Origin: Alopecurus myosuroides
Lineage: Eukaryota; Streptophyta; Magnoliopsida; Poales; Poaceae
NCBI GenBank assembly: GCA_028641055.1
Contig: CM054062.1
Span: forward strand, 8,410,047-8,474,046
DNA: 64,000 nucleotides
Direction: 5' to 3'
Part shown: piece after piece, positions 24,364 through 35,761 of the stretch
Layout: each line of letters starts with the position of its first letter
How positions within the stretch are numbered: position 1 is the stretch's first letter
Notes under the pieces: generated by a model
Seen by the model: the letters and a program-made list of their open reading frames with translations, nothing else
Told to the model about the DNA's origin: nothing
The model's database searches: none
Translations under genes and position numbers: made by a program

Positions 24364-25647
24364 GACGATATCGTCATCAAGACTCGAGTGGAGGATACAC
24401 TCCTCGAGGATATCAGAGAAACATTTGACGCTCTAAACGCATATAGGATTAAGCTCAACCCGACAAAATGCGTCTTCGGCGTCCCAGCAGGGCAACTTCT
24501 CGGGTACCTGGTATCCGCCAGAGGAATAGAAGCCAACCCGGAGAAGATACAAGCAATCTTGACAACGAAGGAGCCCACCAATCTATGCGGAGTCCAACAG
24601 CTCGCAGGGCGACTAGCCGCCTTGAGAAGATTTATCGCGCGATTGGGCGAGCAGGCGTTACCCTTCTACAAGCTGTTGAAGAAGACGGATATGTTCGAGT
24701 GGACAACAGAAGCTAAGCAGGCATTCGCAGACCTGAAACGATCCTTACAGAGCAGAAGCATTCTTGCAACACCACAAGAGAGGGAGCCACTTTACCTATA
24801 CCTAGCCGCAACAAACCAGGTCATCAGCACGTCCATCGTGGTCGAACGACCAGAAGAGGGCAATGCATATGGAGTCCAAAGACCGATATACTACATCAGC
24901 GAGGTGCTCTCGCCGTGCAAACAACGATATCCTCACTACCAGAAGCTCGCATATGGAGTTGTTCTCACGGCTCGAAAGCTCAAGCATTACTTCCAGGAAC
25001 ATACCATAACAGTGGTTAATGATGCCTCACTCGGTACAATCATGAACAACCCAATGGCATCCGGAAGAATAGCAAAATGGAGCATCGAGCTGGGCGCTTG
25101 GGACATCATCTATGCAGGGCGCAATTCCGTGAAGTCCCAGGTACTCGTGGAGTTTCTGAGCGAGTGGACAGAACTACAAACACCCGGGCCGCCGGAATAC
25201 ACGAGTAACTGGATCATGTACTTCGACGGATCCAAGAGAAACGAAGGAGAAGGAGCTGGGATCGTCCTAATATCACCCATAGGAGACAAGCTGCAGTACG
25301 TCCTACGACTGGACTTCCCACCCGACGATCCACCATCAAACAACGACGCAGAGTACGAGTCCCTGTTTCATGGGATGAAGATGGCAGTTGCGTGCGGAGC
25401 CACCCGACTGATGATCTATGGCGATTCCAATCTCATCGTGCAACAGACAATGAAGGAGTGCGACGCTATCGCAGAGAACATGGTCGCCTATCGTGACATG
25501 TACAACCTACTTGAAGGAAGTTTCAAAGGATGCGAGCTGAAGCACATAGCGAGATCCAGCAACGAAGAAGCAGACAGGCTGGCGAACATGGGTTCAACAA
25601 ACACACCCATACCGCCAGGGATATATTTCGAGCGGATGACCAAATGA
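24364..25647 (+). pseudogene. Tat1 RT C-terminus, RNase H and second RNase H
   Basis: Continues the RT interrupted at 15970: DIVIKTRVEDTLLEDIRETF, KLNPTKCVFGVPAGQLLGYL, SARGIEANPEKIQAIL. The first RNase H follows (RPIYYISEVLSPCKQRYPHYQ, KLKHYFQEHTITVV), its active site weakened as usual in Tat. Then the extra archaeal-type RNase H: YFDGSKRNEGEGAGI, NDAEYESLFHGMKMA, IYGDSNLIVQQ, NEEADRLANM, with all four acidic positions present. This 419-codon stretch is open and is much better preserved than gag. It ends in TGA at 25645, and only about 30 bases separate it from integrase, so the usual linker and integrase zinc-finger start are largely deleted. Confidence 0.88.
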
Positions 25648-25678
25648 TCAGTCAAAGTCAAGAAAACTGCAGGCAACA

Positions 25679-26767
25679 ATGCATAGAACCGAAGATGGCA
25701 AGGAATTGCTGCGAGACATCCACCAAGGAGATTGTGGACATCATGCTAGCTGGAAAGCAATCATGGGAAAAGCTTTCCGAGCAGGATTCTACTGGCTTAC
25801 AGCAGCCAGAGACGCAAAGGAACTGGTCGACAGGTGCAACGCTTGCCAGCGGTTCGCACCCAAACCACACGCCCCCGCTACAGAATTACATATGATACCC
25901 ATCGCCTGGCCCTTTGCACAATGGGGGCTGGACATGGTAGGACCATTACGCAAGTCCACACCAGGTGGATACACACACTTGCTGGTCGCAGTCGACAAAT
26001 TTATAAAGTGGATCGAAGCTATGCCAGTAACCTCGGCCAGCGCTCAATGCGCCGTCAAACTCCTCGACTCCATCGTATGCAGATTTGGAGTACCACACAA
26101 CATCATTACTGATAATGGTACCAACTTCACGGCAAAGGAAACACAAAAGTTCTGCAAAGAAAAGGGAATCATCTTCAAATTCGCTTCAGTCGCTCATCCG
26201 CAAACCAACGGCCAAGTCGAACGATCCAATGGATTGGTTTCGGCTGGCATCAAGAAACGTCTACTCGATCGCCTACACCCAGCAGCGGGACATTGGGAAG
26301 AAGAACTACCTTCCGTGCTATGGAGCCTCCGCACAACTCTAAATTGATGCACAAACTACACACCATTTTTCATGATATACGTGGCTGAAGCACTCCTTCC
26401 CGAGGATGTCAGGTTCAGCGCCCCACGGGTCGTTGCTTACAGCGAAGAAACCTCCAACAGGGCACTCGCAGATGATATGGACGCACTCGATGAAATACGC
26501 GATATTGCACTCGCAAGATCCGCAGTATACCGGCAGTCATTGCGAAACTATCACAGTCGCCGCATACGCCACAGAGCCTTCACAATAGGAGATTTGGTGC
26601 TACGGCTCAAGCAGAAGGAAGGGCACAAGCTCGAGCCACCATGGGAAGGACCCTTCATAATACACGAAGTTATCCCAGGTGGCGCCTATCGATTGAAGAA
26701 CCCGACGACTGGAGGCATCTACTCCAACCCTTGGAATGTTGCACAACTTCGCAAATTCTACCCCTAG
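25679..26767 (+). pseudogene. Tat1 integrase
   Basis: In a different frame from the RNase H part. HHCC finger remains: DIHQGDCGHHASWKAIMGKA and VDRCNACQRFA. The catalytic core has GLDMVGPLRKSTPGGY (first Asp), IITDNGTNFTAKE (second Asp) and HPQTNGQVERSNGLV (Glu). After LRTTLN an in-frame TGA (26345-26347), at a position where CGA is likely, interrupts; the C-terminal part continues in the same frame (FFMIYVAEALLPEDVRF, ARSAVYRQSLRNYHSRR, LEPPWEGPFIIHEV) and ends KFYP at 26767. This is the usual end of a Tat integrase without chromodomain. Confidence 0.88.
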
Positions 26768-27045
26768 ATTTATTTTACTCATACAAATAAGGCTATATTA
26801 GCCATCTTGTAGCTCGAAAGAAAACACATGACTTCTCAGTCATTGCAATAACATACATGGTTTTTCAACCATAGCTACTCGCGTTCTCCATCCTTACATG
26901 CTAAAAGTAACAGGTATACACCCCACAAACACATGGGGGCTACGCCTAACTTAGCATCACAGGAAGAATTTTATATATAGAAGGTAGACACCTTACAACA
27001 GTTTTAAACAACTGCACGAAGCAACAAGATACATACATCCTACAA
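26768..27045. other. Spacer between convergent Tat1 pol and accessory gene
   Basis: About 280 bp with no gene. It holds ACATGGGGGCTACGCC near 26930, a polypurine-tract-like motif also found at about 27925, 29113 and 29228 within Tat1. Confidence 0.5.
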
Positions 27046-27848
27046 TTACACATGGCGATGAGTATTTTCAGCCGCCAAAACCCGATCCACCTCTTCCGAG
27101 GTCAATCGAATGATTTCCTCTGCTGCAGGTCGAACAACCTTATAATGAGGAGCAATGTTGATTGGACCATCAGGAAGCCTAGCTACAGAGTTGAAATTCA
27201 CCTCAGGATGCCACAACCGGACTAAGGAAAGAGCCTGTACCGAGCCGCAGATCATTTGATTGCGGACGCACTCGCGAATTTCTCCTTCTCGCCCGAAAAC
27301 CCTGAGAAGATGGCTCCAATCTTCGGGACCCCTCTCCAACGGATAGAAAGCAGAATTCATAGCAATCAAAATTTCGTGAAAGGAACTCACGAGCATCTTC
27401 GCATGGATAACTCGAGACTTCATGGTAGCAAGCACAAAACCCAGGCTCCGATCGGACCAAAAGTTATTCGCATGGGGCTTTGAACTGTCAGCTTCCTGAA
27501 GGATGTGGTTCTCCACCCACTGTTTCTCACTCCTATCATCCGGCTGAACAACTGAAAACAAAGGTACACGATCAAAGGGAGATAGAAGACACGGAAAGAT
27601 AGGGGGCTGAATTACTTACAGAGCAAACCCCTGGCGACAGCTGCCGATTCATCCATCACAAACTGCTCACGTTCAACCGCAAGTTTTTGCTTGGACTTGG
27701 CTACATCCGCTACCCCACGCAGAGCTTTTAGCTTGCGCTCACCATCCGCAACACGGTCACGGAGGCCCGCGAAGGTACCAACAACGACAACAAGAGGATT
27801 CTCTTGGGCAGCAAGTCCACCCGAAGACTCCGCGGCAACTCGAGTTAC
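27046..27848 (-). pseudogene. Tat1 antisense accessory gene B, last two exons
   Basis: Minus strand, two exons joined in phase: 27848-27620 (acceptor TTCCTCCAG, donor GTAAGT) and 27551-27046 (acceptor TTTTCAG, stop TAA/TAG-type at the end). The first encodes a basic coiled coil (GERKLKALRGVADVAKSKQK). The second is a compact domain with LATMKSRVIHAKMLVSSFHE, SAFYPLERGPEDWSHLLRVF and LSLVRLWHPEVNFNSVARLP. It resembles in layout the last exon of the Tat2 accessory gene (helical domain with a Trp/Pro-rich segment around 59530-59700). No upstream exons are found before 28069, where accessory gene A ends, so this looks like a 5'-truncated second accessory gene. Function unknown; Tat antisense ORFs are described in plants but uncharacterised. 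Confidence 0.55.
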
Positions 27849-29096
27849 CTGGAGGAATACAAGGAAAGTGAAGGAATAAGATGCCCCGTTCGAGATATAA
27901 CAACCACCTATTCGACAGGTGCTCGGGGGCTACTCCCATCGGGATAAAACACATAACAAATCAATCAGAGGAAGCACCTCAGAAGAACATTTCGATTAAA
28001 CGATGAAAATACGGGAATACATCCCAAGGTTCATTACAATCGAAAGAACGAACTACGAAGAAAATATACTAAGGAGCTGCAGTTGTGCTGCCACTCGCGG
28101 CAGTGCTCCCCCTACGGCTAGCACGGGCGATCAACTCAGATAACTTCTGGGCGAGGACTCCAGCTGGATCACCAAAACGACGAAGCGCTACCTTTTTTTA
28201 CCGTAGAAGGATCGACGGGAAGGTCCAAGTAAGCCGCTTCCAAGCCCGTGACTCCGTGCGCCAGTGCAAACTGGATGGCAGTCTTCGCCCTGGACTCTGA
28301 CTGAGCAACCGCGTAGGCGTCAAGGAGATTGCCCTCCAGGAAAATCTTCAGAAGATCACCCAGCGTAGGCGGAGACACGGCGTCGACCAGAAGACGACCG
28401 TGAAGCTGCGTCAGCACTCGAATGGCATCGCCGATCAGGATGCAAATCCCCTCAGCGTGCTTCTTGAGCTGGGCGCAGGAATCGGTAAAAGCATCCACCC
28501 GTTGAACCCCAGGCAGCTCCAGCGGAACGCCAGAAGACCTGCAGAAAGAAATATTAAAATCCAAGGGCCTACCAGACAATCGGAAGACAACAAAAGACAA
28601 AATGCAACTTACCCGAAAAACGCTGGGCCAAAGGGCGAAGGAAGTCGATGAGGTCGGAGTCCGCCTTGGTGCCAGCCTCCTCCAGCTTCTTCAGAGCGTC
28701 CTCGGCGCCCGCGAGGCTTCCTTCGAGGTCAGTCGACAGCTTGCGAGAGGACTCGAGCTCATGTCGAGCAGCCGCCAACTGAGCCTCCTGAGCGCTTGCC
28801 CGAGTGGAGGCGTCCGCCTTCTCGGCCTTCATAATTTCGACTTGAGCTGCATAGTAATTGGGTCTCAGAATCGAAGAAATTGGCGTAACTGAAAAGATGA
28901 GATAAAAGAAGTCGATAAACTTACTTTGAAGGAGCTCGTTTTCGGCGGCAAGTCGATCGCGATCCGATCGAAGGGTCCCGCATTCTGTTTCGGCCAGGTT
29001 AACGCGGCGGCCAACGGCCACAAGGGAGTCAAGGAGTGATTGCAAAAACATGAAGATGGAAGAATCAGAGAAGAGAAGATTGAGCCTATACACGAT

Positions 29097-29275
29097 TGCA
29101 AACATTCGAGTATAGCCTCGGGGGCTACTCCCATCGGGAGCACTGTCATGCACCCGATAAAGCAAAGAGAAGGGATAAAGTTTACATCTTTGAGCCTGTA
29201 GCCAATCGCATGCGATCAACTACAGCCTCGGGGGCTACTCCCATCAGGAGCACTGCCGTGCACCCGATAAAAAAT
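29097..29275 (+). repeat. Two direct repeats with GCCTCGGGGGCTACTCCCAT core
   Basis: Units starting near 29107 and 29223, about 115 bp apart, share the core plus GGAGCACTG and TGCACCCGATAAA. A third partial copy (GCTCGGGGGCTACTCCCATC) lies near 27922. All lie in intron-like gaps of the accessory genes. Confidence 0.7.
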
Positions 29276-29621
29276 CCAAATAAACGAAGTACAGTTTGAA
29301 GAAGAAAACAGCAAGATTTACCTGGCCTTGAGCTAGGGAGAGAGGATCCGATGAGCTACCCGACACTTCCTTCGGAGTCGAGGCCCCAGCAGCAAAACTA
29401 GGAATTCTATATTCCATAGTCGCCGCTGTGGGGGCTGCACTTGGTGAATTCTGGACGGTGTCGGCGGTCGGGGTCCCACCCGCAGCTGCAGCTCTTTTCC
29501 TCTTTTCGAGAGGAAGGGAAGAGACGAATCGACTAGGGCTGATAGATTGCAGACTAACATGAAGACAATACGTCAAAAGGCGCAAAAAGAGAATGTTCGA
29601 CTAAGAACAAGAAAAAGGACT

Positions 29622-30500
29622 TGTCGTGGTGGTATCACGGCAGATGCCATGGGATGGCTAAAGTTGGGGCCGATGGACGCTGGAGGTGCTCGGGGAGGGA
29701 TCACACGGCGAGTAGCCGCGTGTAGTAGATCACAAACACTGCAAACAACGCGATCTTACCCAGGTTCAGGGCCCTCGTGTGGAGGTAACACCCCTACTCC
29801 TGCCTCTCTCTTTATATGGTGTTTACCGAGTAGCCACAGTACAGTTCAGGCCTTTAGCCGAATAGCCACTCTTCTCTCTAGTTCTTATGGTGTGGAATGA
29901 AGCGATGCTTAAGTTCCGACCCTCGCACAGGAGGAGGCAGGGCACCTTATATACTGGTGCCCAGCCGAATAGAAAACAAGTATAAAGTACGACTTGACGT
30001 GATAGGAGCCCTGCAGAACCGCGCACGCCTCCGGGTTCCCGCTGACGCTTGCCCCGTAAGTCGTCGCGCCGTTCAGAGATGGGACCTGTCCACCCTTGTC
30101 AGCGAGATAGGGTAGGCCCCTAGCCCTGTCTTGTCCCCTCTGTCAGTGACATGACTAGACAGGCGCCTACCGCACTGTAGCCAAGCCGGAGCGCGGATAA
30201 TCACGCACTCCGTAAGTTGAACCGCACGCCGTACGGACGCAGGATACGCGGGATCCTTTGTCAGAACGGCTCCATTGACTTCTGGCCCGAGTAGGAATCT
30301 ACTCGCTCTACTCGGACCACTTCCTCTACTCGGAAGAGTACAACTTCCTTGATTCTTCCTCCTGGCCATCAGTGTGTACGACCGGTTAGCTGCCTACCGG
30401 GTAGCGAGTACCGGGTAGCCAGCCTACTTTAGTCAAAACAGCCTCTTTGCTCTTGCCTTTAGCACTTGCCTTACCCCTACTCGGGGGTAACCCCCCGACA
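29622..30500 (-). mobile_element. Solo LTR of a Tat-type element, TSD GGACT
   Basis: 879 bp from TGTCGTGGTGG to CCCCCCGACA, flanked by GGACT at 29617-29621 and 30501-30505. It has inverted TGTCG/CGACA ends. The segment CGATCTTACCCAGGTTCAGG is the reverse of the conserved downstream part of the Tat1 LTR, so the LTR reads leftwards. Flanking accessory-gene sequence resumes on both sides, consistent with unequal LTR recombination of a complete insertion. Confidence 0.88.
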
Positions 30501-31939
30501 GGACTTACTCGTCATCATCCTCGTCATCCAACATATCCGCATTCCAGGCGGTTTGGATATTTGGAAATGAAGGAGAAGGGGTGCGCGTACTTAGCGGAGT
30601 CACGATGAGAGAGGCCCCTTCCCGGGCGATTCCTTATCCAAGGAGTTATCCTTGGAGGTGGCCTCATCGTTCTCCACTCGGCGGCGTTTGCGGTTGTAAC
30701 ATCCCAAGTATGAAAATCCCCCTTAGAATGTTTTGTTTCATGTTTAATTCAAGTACTGCATCATGTCATCATCTTTGCACTTGTTTTCTATTTGGTTCCA
30801 TTTGTTTTCTATATGAAATTCCAAACAAAACATTCAAATCATTTGTCATACTTGTGATGTTACCTGTTTCAAATAAAAAAAAACTACAAAACAAACCAAC
30901 AATTGTTTCCACCAAAATTGTTATCAAAAACTTAATTTTGGCTAAACTTTCAATTATTTCTTTTTATACCTAAATTGCTCAACTCATTTAATTTCCAAAA
31001 CAATAACATCAATTAAATTTATTTTGGAAAACAAAGTTTGTTTTAGGTGCTGTTACAAAAAAAACAAAACTATAAGAAGTTATCCTAAACATTTGCTAAA
31101 CCCTAAAACCACTTGTTCTTTTCTCTTTTTCCAAATCTGCAAAAAAAGAGAGTAATAAACAGAAAAAAACAAAAGAGAGGGGGGGAAGAGAGCAGCCAGC
31201 CCACTTTGGGGCCAGCCCAACTGCCCAAGGCCCATACCCCCCCTCCACTCGTCTCCTACCTCCGTACGGTACGGCAGACCATCCATGGTGGCCACGTCCG
31301 CATACAGAGGAGAGAACGGTCGATCGAGCTCCACCCCCTCCTATTTCTTGCCCTCAAGTTCCCCTTCCTAACCCTAATCTCCTCCTCCTTCTTCCTCCCT
31401 CGCACCGCCGCCCTCTCTTCCTCTCTCTCACGCTGCTCCCCATCGCTGTACTCGCTCTCCACCGAAGCTCCTTCACCGCCTCCCTCTCCGGCGAGGCGCC
31501 GCCGCCACGGTGCCCGCCCGGCCGCGCTAGGGCCGGGAACGGAACCGCACGGGCTTCCTCGTCCTCGCCGTGCCCTCCATCTTCCTCGACGACCGCCGGA
31601 GCTCCGCCGCCATCGCCGGTTTCCGCCACCGACCGCCCCCTGCTCCCTCCTCTCGACAGCAGGTGAGCCTCGTCGCCTCCCTTCCCCTCGCTCCTTCTCC
31701 TCTCGGCCCTCGTGGCCCGCACGCACACCGAGCGCACGGCAGCCCGCAGCGCCCGCACGCGGAGGCCACCGCACGCACGGCCGCGATCCGCGGCGAGCAG
31801 CCACAGCAGCGATCGCTCGCCCGCTCCCTGTACGCCATCGCTGCCTGTACCTGAAACTGAAAAAGAAAGTTCAGTTAAATTTAGAGATAGCTCGTAACTG
31901 AACCATAACCTCCTTTGCTACCCGAACCTGTCAAGACAG

Positions 31940-32005
31940 CGCTCCAGCCCAACTGGCAACCGTTCCGTGCGCCCAAGGGAGAGCACCCGGGATCGAATCC
32001 CAGGG
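31940..32005 (+). other. Degenerate tRNA-like module (A/B box) in the LTR
   Basis: GGATCGAATCC at 31990-32000 differs from the Pol III B-box consensus GGTTCGANTCC at one base, and CAGCCCAACTGG about 45 bases upstream resembles an A box. Repeated in the 3' LTR at 37057-37067. The better-preserved pairs are in the other Tekay element. Confidence 0.5.
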
Positions 32006-33036
32006 GAGGCATTCGCCTCCCCAATTTTTTTTCCTCTGCGCACCCCCCCGCGGGACCCGCATGTCATCAACTGCCGCGGCCAACTCAGCCTCTACCCGCA
32101 CCAGTCAGCGCCACCGTGGCGCTGGCCCACTGGACAGCCAGTGTGGGTTCTTTTCCCCACGGTGGGAAAAGTCCTGCGGTGTTTCTTTTTTTTTACACAA
32201 AATGTTTTTTTGAACCAAACAAATTGTAAAAACCATATCTTGGCCATTCTAACTCAGAATTGAACAAATAAAATATGTAATCCAATCAGAAAAGTATATT
32301 CTACCCAAATATGAATTTTGTTTCCTGTTTTGAATTTTCAAAATGCAATTCAAATTTGAATTCAAATAATTCAATTGCAATTTGCTAAAATCCATAACTA
32401 ATTCATTATTAGTCCAAATCATGCAAATAAAATATGTTTTCCAAACCATTTTGAACCACCTAACCAAATATAAATTTTGTTTCATGGTTTGAATAATTTA
32501 AATTGCCTAAATAATTTAAACCTTGTTTAATTCAATTAAAATTGCTAAAATCATAACTTGCTCAAATTTAATTATTCTTGAACATGTAAAATATGTTTTC
32601 CAACCAGAAAAACATAACCTTTTCAAATATCAACTTTGTCATTTGTTATGAGCAACTTAACTTGATGAAAACAACAACTATTTGTGTAACACTATTAAGT
32701 AACCAAAATTTCCAAACTTAATAATAAATTCCCTAACTTGTTAACTATCATTCCAATTGCATCTAACTTTGGTTACTTCTTATTATCATCATGCATGCAT
32801 CATGTTTAACTACTTACACTTGTTAATCAAATATAGATCATTGCTTCAACCTAAACCATTTGCATCCATATGCAATTCACATTGCATATGGGTCCAATTA
32901 AATTGTGTTACCTTGTCAAGTAGTTTACTTTGATGCATCTATTAACATGACATGCATCATCCCATGGTTGTGCATCCTATGCCATGTATTGATTGTTCGT
33001 CTCTTTCGATTGTGTGTTTGCTTCTTCTCGCTTTAG

Positions 33037-34406
33037 ACGACGACGTTGAGACCGAAGAGACGTACGGTACCCCTTCTAAGGATTTTTGCTCAGTACCAGG
33101 CTACTGGGTTTGCAGGCAAGTTATCACTCACATGAATCATCGAGTTCCCTTCCACACTTGTTGTCGATACTATCCTTTTGTCTATTATTGCTAGCCCTAT
33201 GTATCGTTGCTTGTTCTCCGAACCTATCACATGATACCCTGAACCAATGATATTGCCTCACCTCCATACCTACAGCCATTGCTTGTGCCTGTTCTCATCT
33301 AGCATGCTTAGGGTTGCTTTTGCTCGAGTCTGTTGTCGGTTACTTCTTTTACTATTATTATTGTACCGGGGGCTCGAATTTAATCAATCAATCCTGTTAA
33401 TTGCTAATGGTAATAATAATTTGATGATAAGGCACCGGCAGGAGGCCCTAAGTGGTTTTGAGGCCTGCTAGTGTCGACCCTAATAGGAAAAGGGTCTTGT
33501 CTACTGATCCATGATGAGCGTGCTCACCGCATCCGGGTGGTAGTATGGGACCCCCCTCGACTTAGACTTGATCTGCAGTTTGTCCGAAGAGCCACACTTA
33601 GTTCGGGTGTTCCATTTGCTCCTTGCATAATGGGAGGTACCCCCATTGGTTACTGGTGATGATGATGATGCATATAGGGCGAGGCCTGTGGTGCCGGGGG
33701 GTGTGGTTTTCACCCTTGCGCTTAGGTTAGGCGGACTGGCCGGGACCTTATAGCTCCGTGGCTCCTAGGATGGATTGTAGAGATGGTTTGGGTCGTGTCA
33801 AGTCCACCTAAGTTTTAGTTGGTGGCTTGAGTGTGTACGGGTACTGGAGCACACCCTGCAGGGATAAATCTTCTCGAGAAGCCGTGTTTTCCGCGGTTAT
33901 GGATTACTTGGTGAAAGTACTGGCTAACAAGTACTCAGGACAACTTAAACCTAATGATCAACCAGGTATCACCCAATGCTAAATAACTTGACTAGTAACA
34001 GGTTATTCACACAATAACTTGACTCATCTTTAATACAACGGTGTGAGTTATCCTCGGATTGCTTCTTCGGATAAGGGGCGAGATCCAGGATGGGTTTGTT
34101 TGAAGTTATCTTTCAGTTGGTTACAATCCTCGATCTTATCTTCTTCTGTTAGCCGGAACTTGTAGCTATTTTCTGTAGTTGGTTAGAGCAGCCCGCTGCA
34201 GCTTTTATAACACCTATCTCTTCCGTTGATCCCAAGCATCAATGCTTGTGTTGACGGGTAACTCTTTGATGAAGTGTGAGTCTTGCTTGCCAGTACTTGG
34301 ATGTACTGACCCCGTTGGGGCTGTGGTTTACGCAGACGACGACTACGGCTACGATGATCACCAGGATGGCTACTTCGTGGAGTTCGACGAGACTGCAGAC
34401 GAGTAG
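33037..34406 (+). other. Acidic exon pair in the LTR (subfamily copy, frame-shifted)
   Basis: Exon-like blocks 33037-33115 (acceptor CTTTAG, GC-type donor GCAAGT) and 34336-34406 (acceptor ACGCAG, ending DETADE and TAG). Compared with 46184-46261 the first block has one extra base, so the joint frame is broken here. The same occurs in the 3' LTR at 38105-38183 and 39404-39474. Confidence 0.45.
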
Positions 34407-34888
34407 ATAGTGGACCCGGGCAGGATCCAAGACCTACGTGGATGGGCTTCGTCTTCTTTATTTTCCCCGGCTTCTTAAGCCTTTTGGATTTGTCTGTACT
34501 CAGACACCTTTGTTTGCTTCTGCTGATGTAATGAATGCTATGTTGGGACAGGTGTCCTCTGTATGAGTGTATTTGCTATTCTCTGCCTTAGTGAAGGCTA
34601 TTTGCAATCTTATTTCAATCTTTTGTGTCTTAGGGATATGTTGTGGTATCATTCCGTTTAACGCTGTTGACGTACCATGTGTGATTGGTATGAAGTACGT
34701 CGACAGTAGTGCCTATGGTCTCTAGTGGATAGTTTACATCGACGGTGGAATAGCAGGGCTTGTGTTGTCGCGCATAAGCGCAGGCCTACCAGGAAGCTGG
34801 GACGTGGGAGCAGTTATGCCCCATAATCCAAGCATCTGCTATCCAGTTCGGCCCGATGAGTATCACCTAGAAACCAGGGTGCGACAAA

Positions 34889-34901
34889 TGGTATCAGAGC
34901 C
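34889..34901 (+). other. Primer-binding site, tRNA-iMet type
   Basis: TGGTATCAGAGCC two bases after the LTR end; identical to the site of the complete Tekay element at 48018. Confidence 0.9.
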
Positions 34902-35761
34902 TGTCTGCCCGTAGGATCCCTTTTTACTGGTCGCAGTTGAGTCTAGAAACTATTTTGTAGCTATATAGGAAAAATGAAACGTGAGAGTAGGAATTCTGTT
35001 CTTTTTCTTCTTTTCCCCACCCTCCCTCCCTTTTCTGGTAAGGAAGTGCAACGTTGAATTTTTAACCCTTAGGATTTCACGTGTTTTGGGTTCTCCGTAG
35101 TATCTCAGGATTCTTGTTCTCGTTTTCCCGATGTTGCTTCAATATCCTGTTCTTTTAAAGAACCCTTCGTCCGTTGAAATCTTGTTGTTGTTTCCACTTC
35201 AATTCTTCTACCGGTGTCTAATCAAACTTTCCCCGTTCATCTGCTAAACTCTATTCCAGCTAAAGTGTTATTTGATACCGGAGCATCACATTCCTTTGTG
35301 TCAAAAATCTTTTCCACAACATACAACCTAATTCTGGTTCCACAAAGCAATCAAATCACCGTTCACTCCTCGGGATCTCAAATGTTGACTTCCAAGTTCA
35401 GTCACAGAAATCAAAATCTAATTAAAGGCCACATATTCCTTGCTCCTCTCATACTGTTTGGCAATTCTGAAGTTGATGTCATTCTTAGTATTGGATTGAT
35501 GTCAATAACTCTGTTCCACCATTCTAGCCAGATAATCTATTCTCCAAATGAATCAAGTTCTATTCAGCTATACACCCTTGGTGCAAAACCTCTCCCTTTA
35601 CTTGAAAATGTTCCGGTGGTTTGCAAATTCCCTGACGTCTATCCAATGTGCACGATGTGTTTCACGTGAAACAGCTCAAGTGGATCTTCGCAAGAAGTAT
35701 CCGGACCTTTTCTCTTCTCAGTAGGAATCTCGGGGCGCGATTCCTTCAAGGGGGGGCGTTT
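34902..35761 (+). pseudogene. Interior of the non-autonomous Tekay: leader plus protease scar
   Basis: Matches the complete element in separate segments: leader (as 48018-48183), a further leader part (as about 48395-48545), a protease segment with [13 protein letters not shown] and CKFPDVYP (as about 50670-51105), then VHDVFHV-like and DLRKKYPDLF sequence of the pol end (as about 53705-53725 and 53930-53970). The upstream accessory ORF, gag, RT, RNase H and nearly all integrase are missing through at least three internal deletions. The longest ORF (35214-35669) is a by-product of these joins. A polypurine tract (CAAGGGGGGGCG) ends it. Confidence 0.85.

Larger units (their letters stand above)
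30695..34886 (+). repeat. 5' LTR of the non-autonomous Tekay element
   Basis: 4192 bp. Gene-like organisation: AT-rich start; CT-rich leader (31330-31480); G/C-rich region with a donor-like CAGGTGAGC near 31660; a long AT-rich stretch (32220-32950); an acidic exon-like block 33037-33115 and a second at 34336-34406 with stop. A tRNA-like B box lies at 31990-32000. Long proline/arginine ORFs on both strands of the GC-rich part repeat in the 3' LTR and reflect composition. Confidence 0.9.

Noticed and set aside
29622..30500. 3' LTR of Tat1
   Set aside because: It is flanked by its own GGACT duplication, reads leftwards, and accessory-gene sequence continues beyond it.
31113..31901. 262-codon plus-strand and 182-codon minus-strand ORFs in the GC-rich LTR part (also 36170-36968)
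   Set aside because: Overlapping Pro/Arg/Ser-rich frames on both strands, explained by GC-rich low-complexity LTR sequence; no domain.
35214..35669. 151-codon protease gene
   Set aside because: It is a scar formed by internal deletions of the Tekay polyprotein, not an independent gene.
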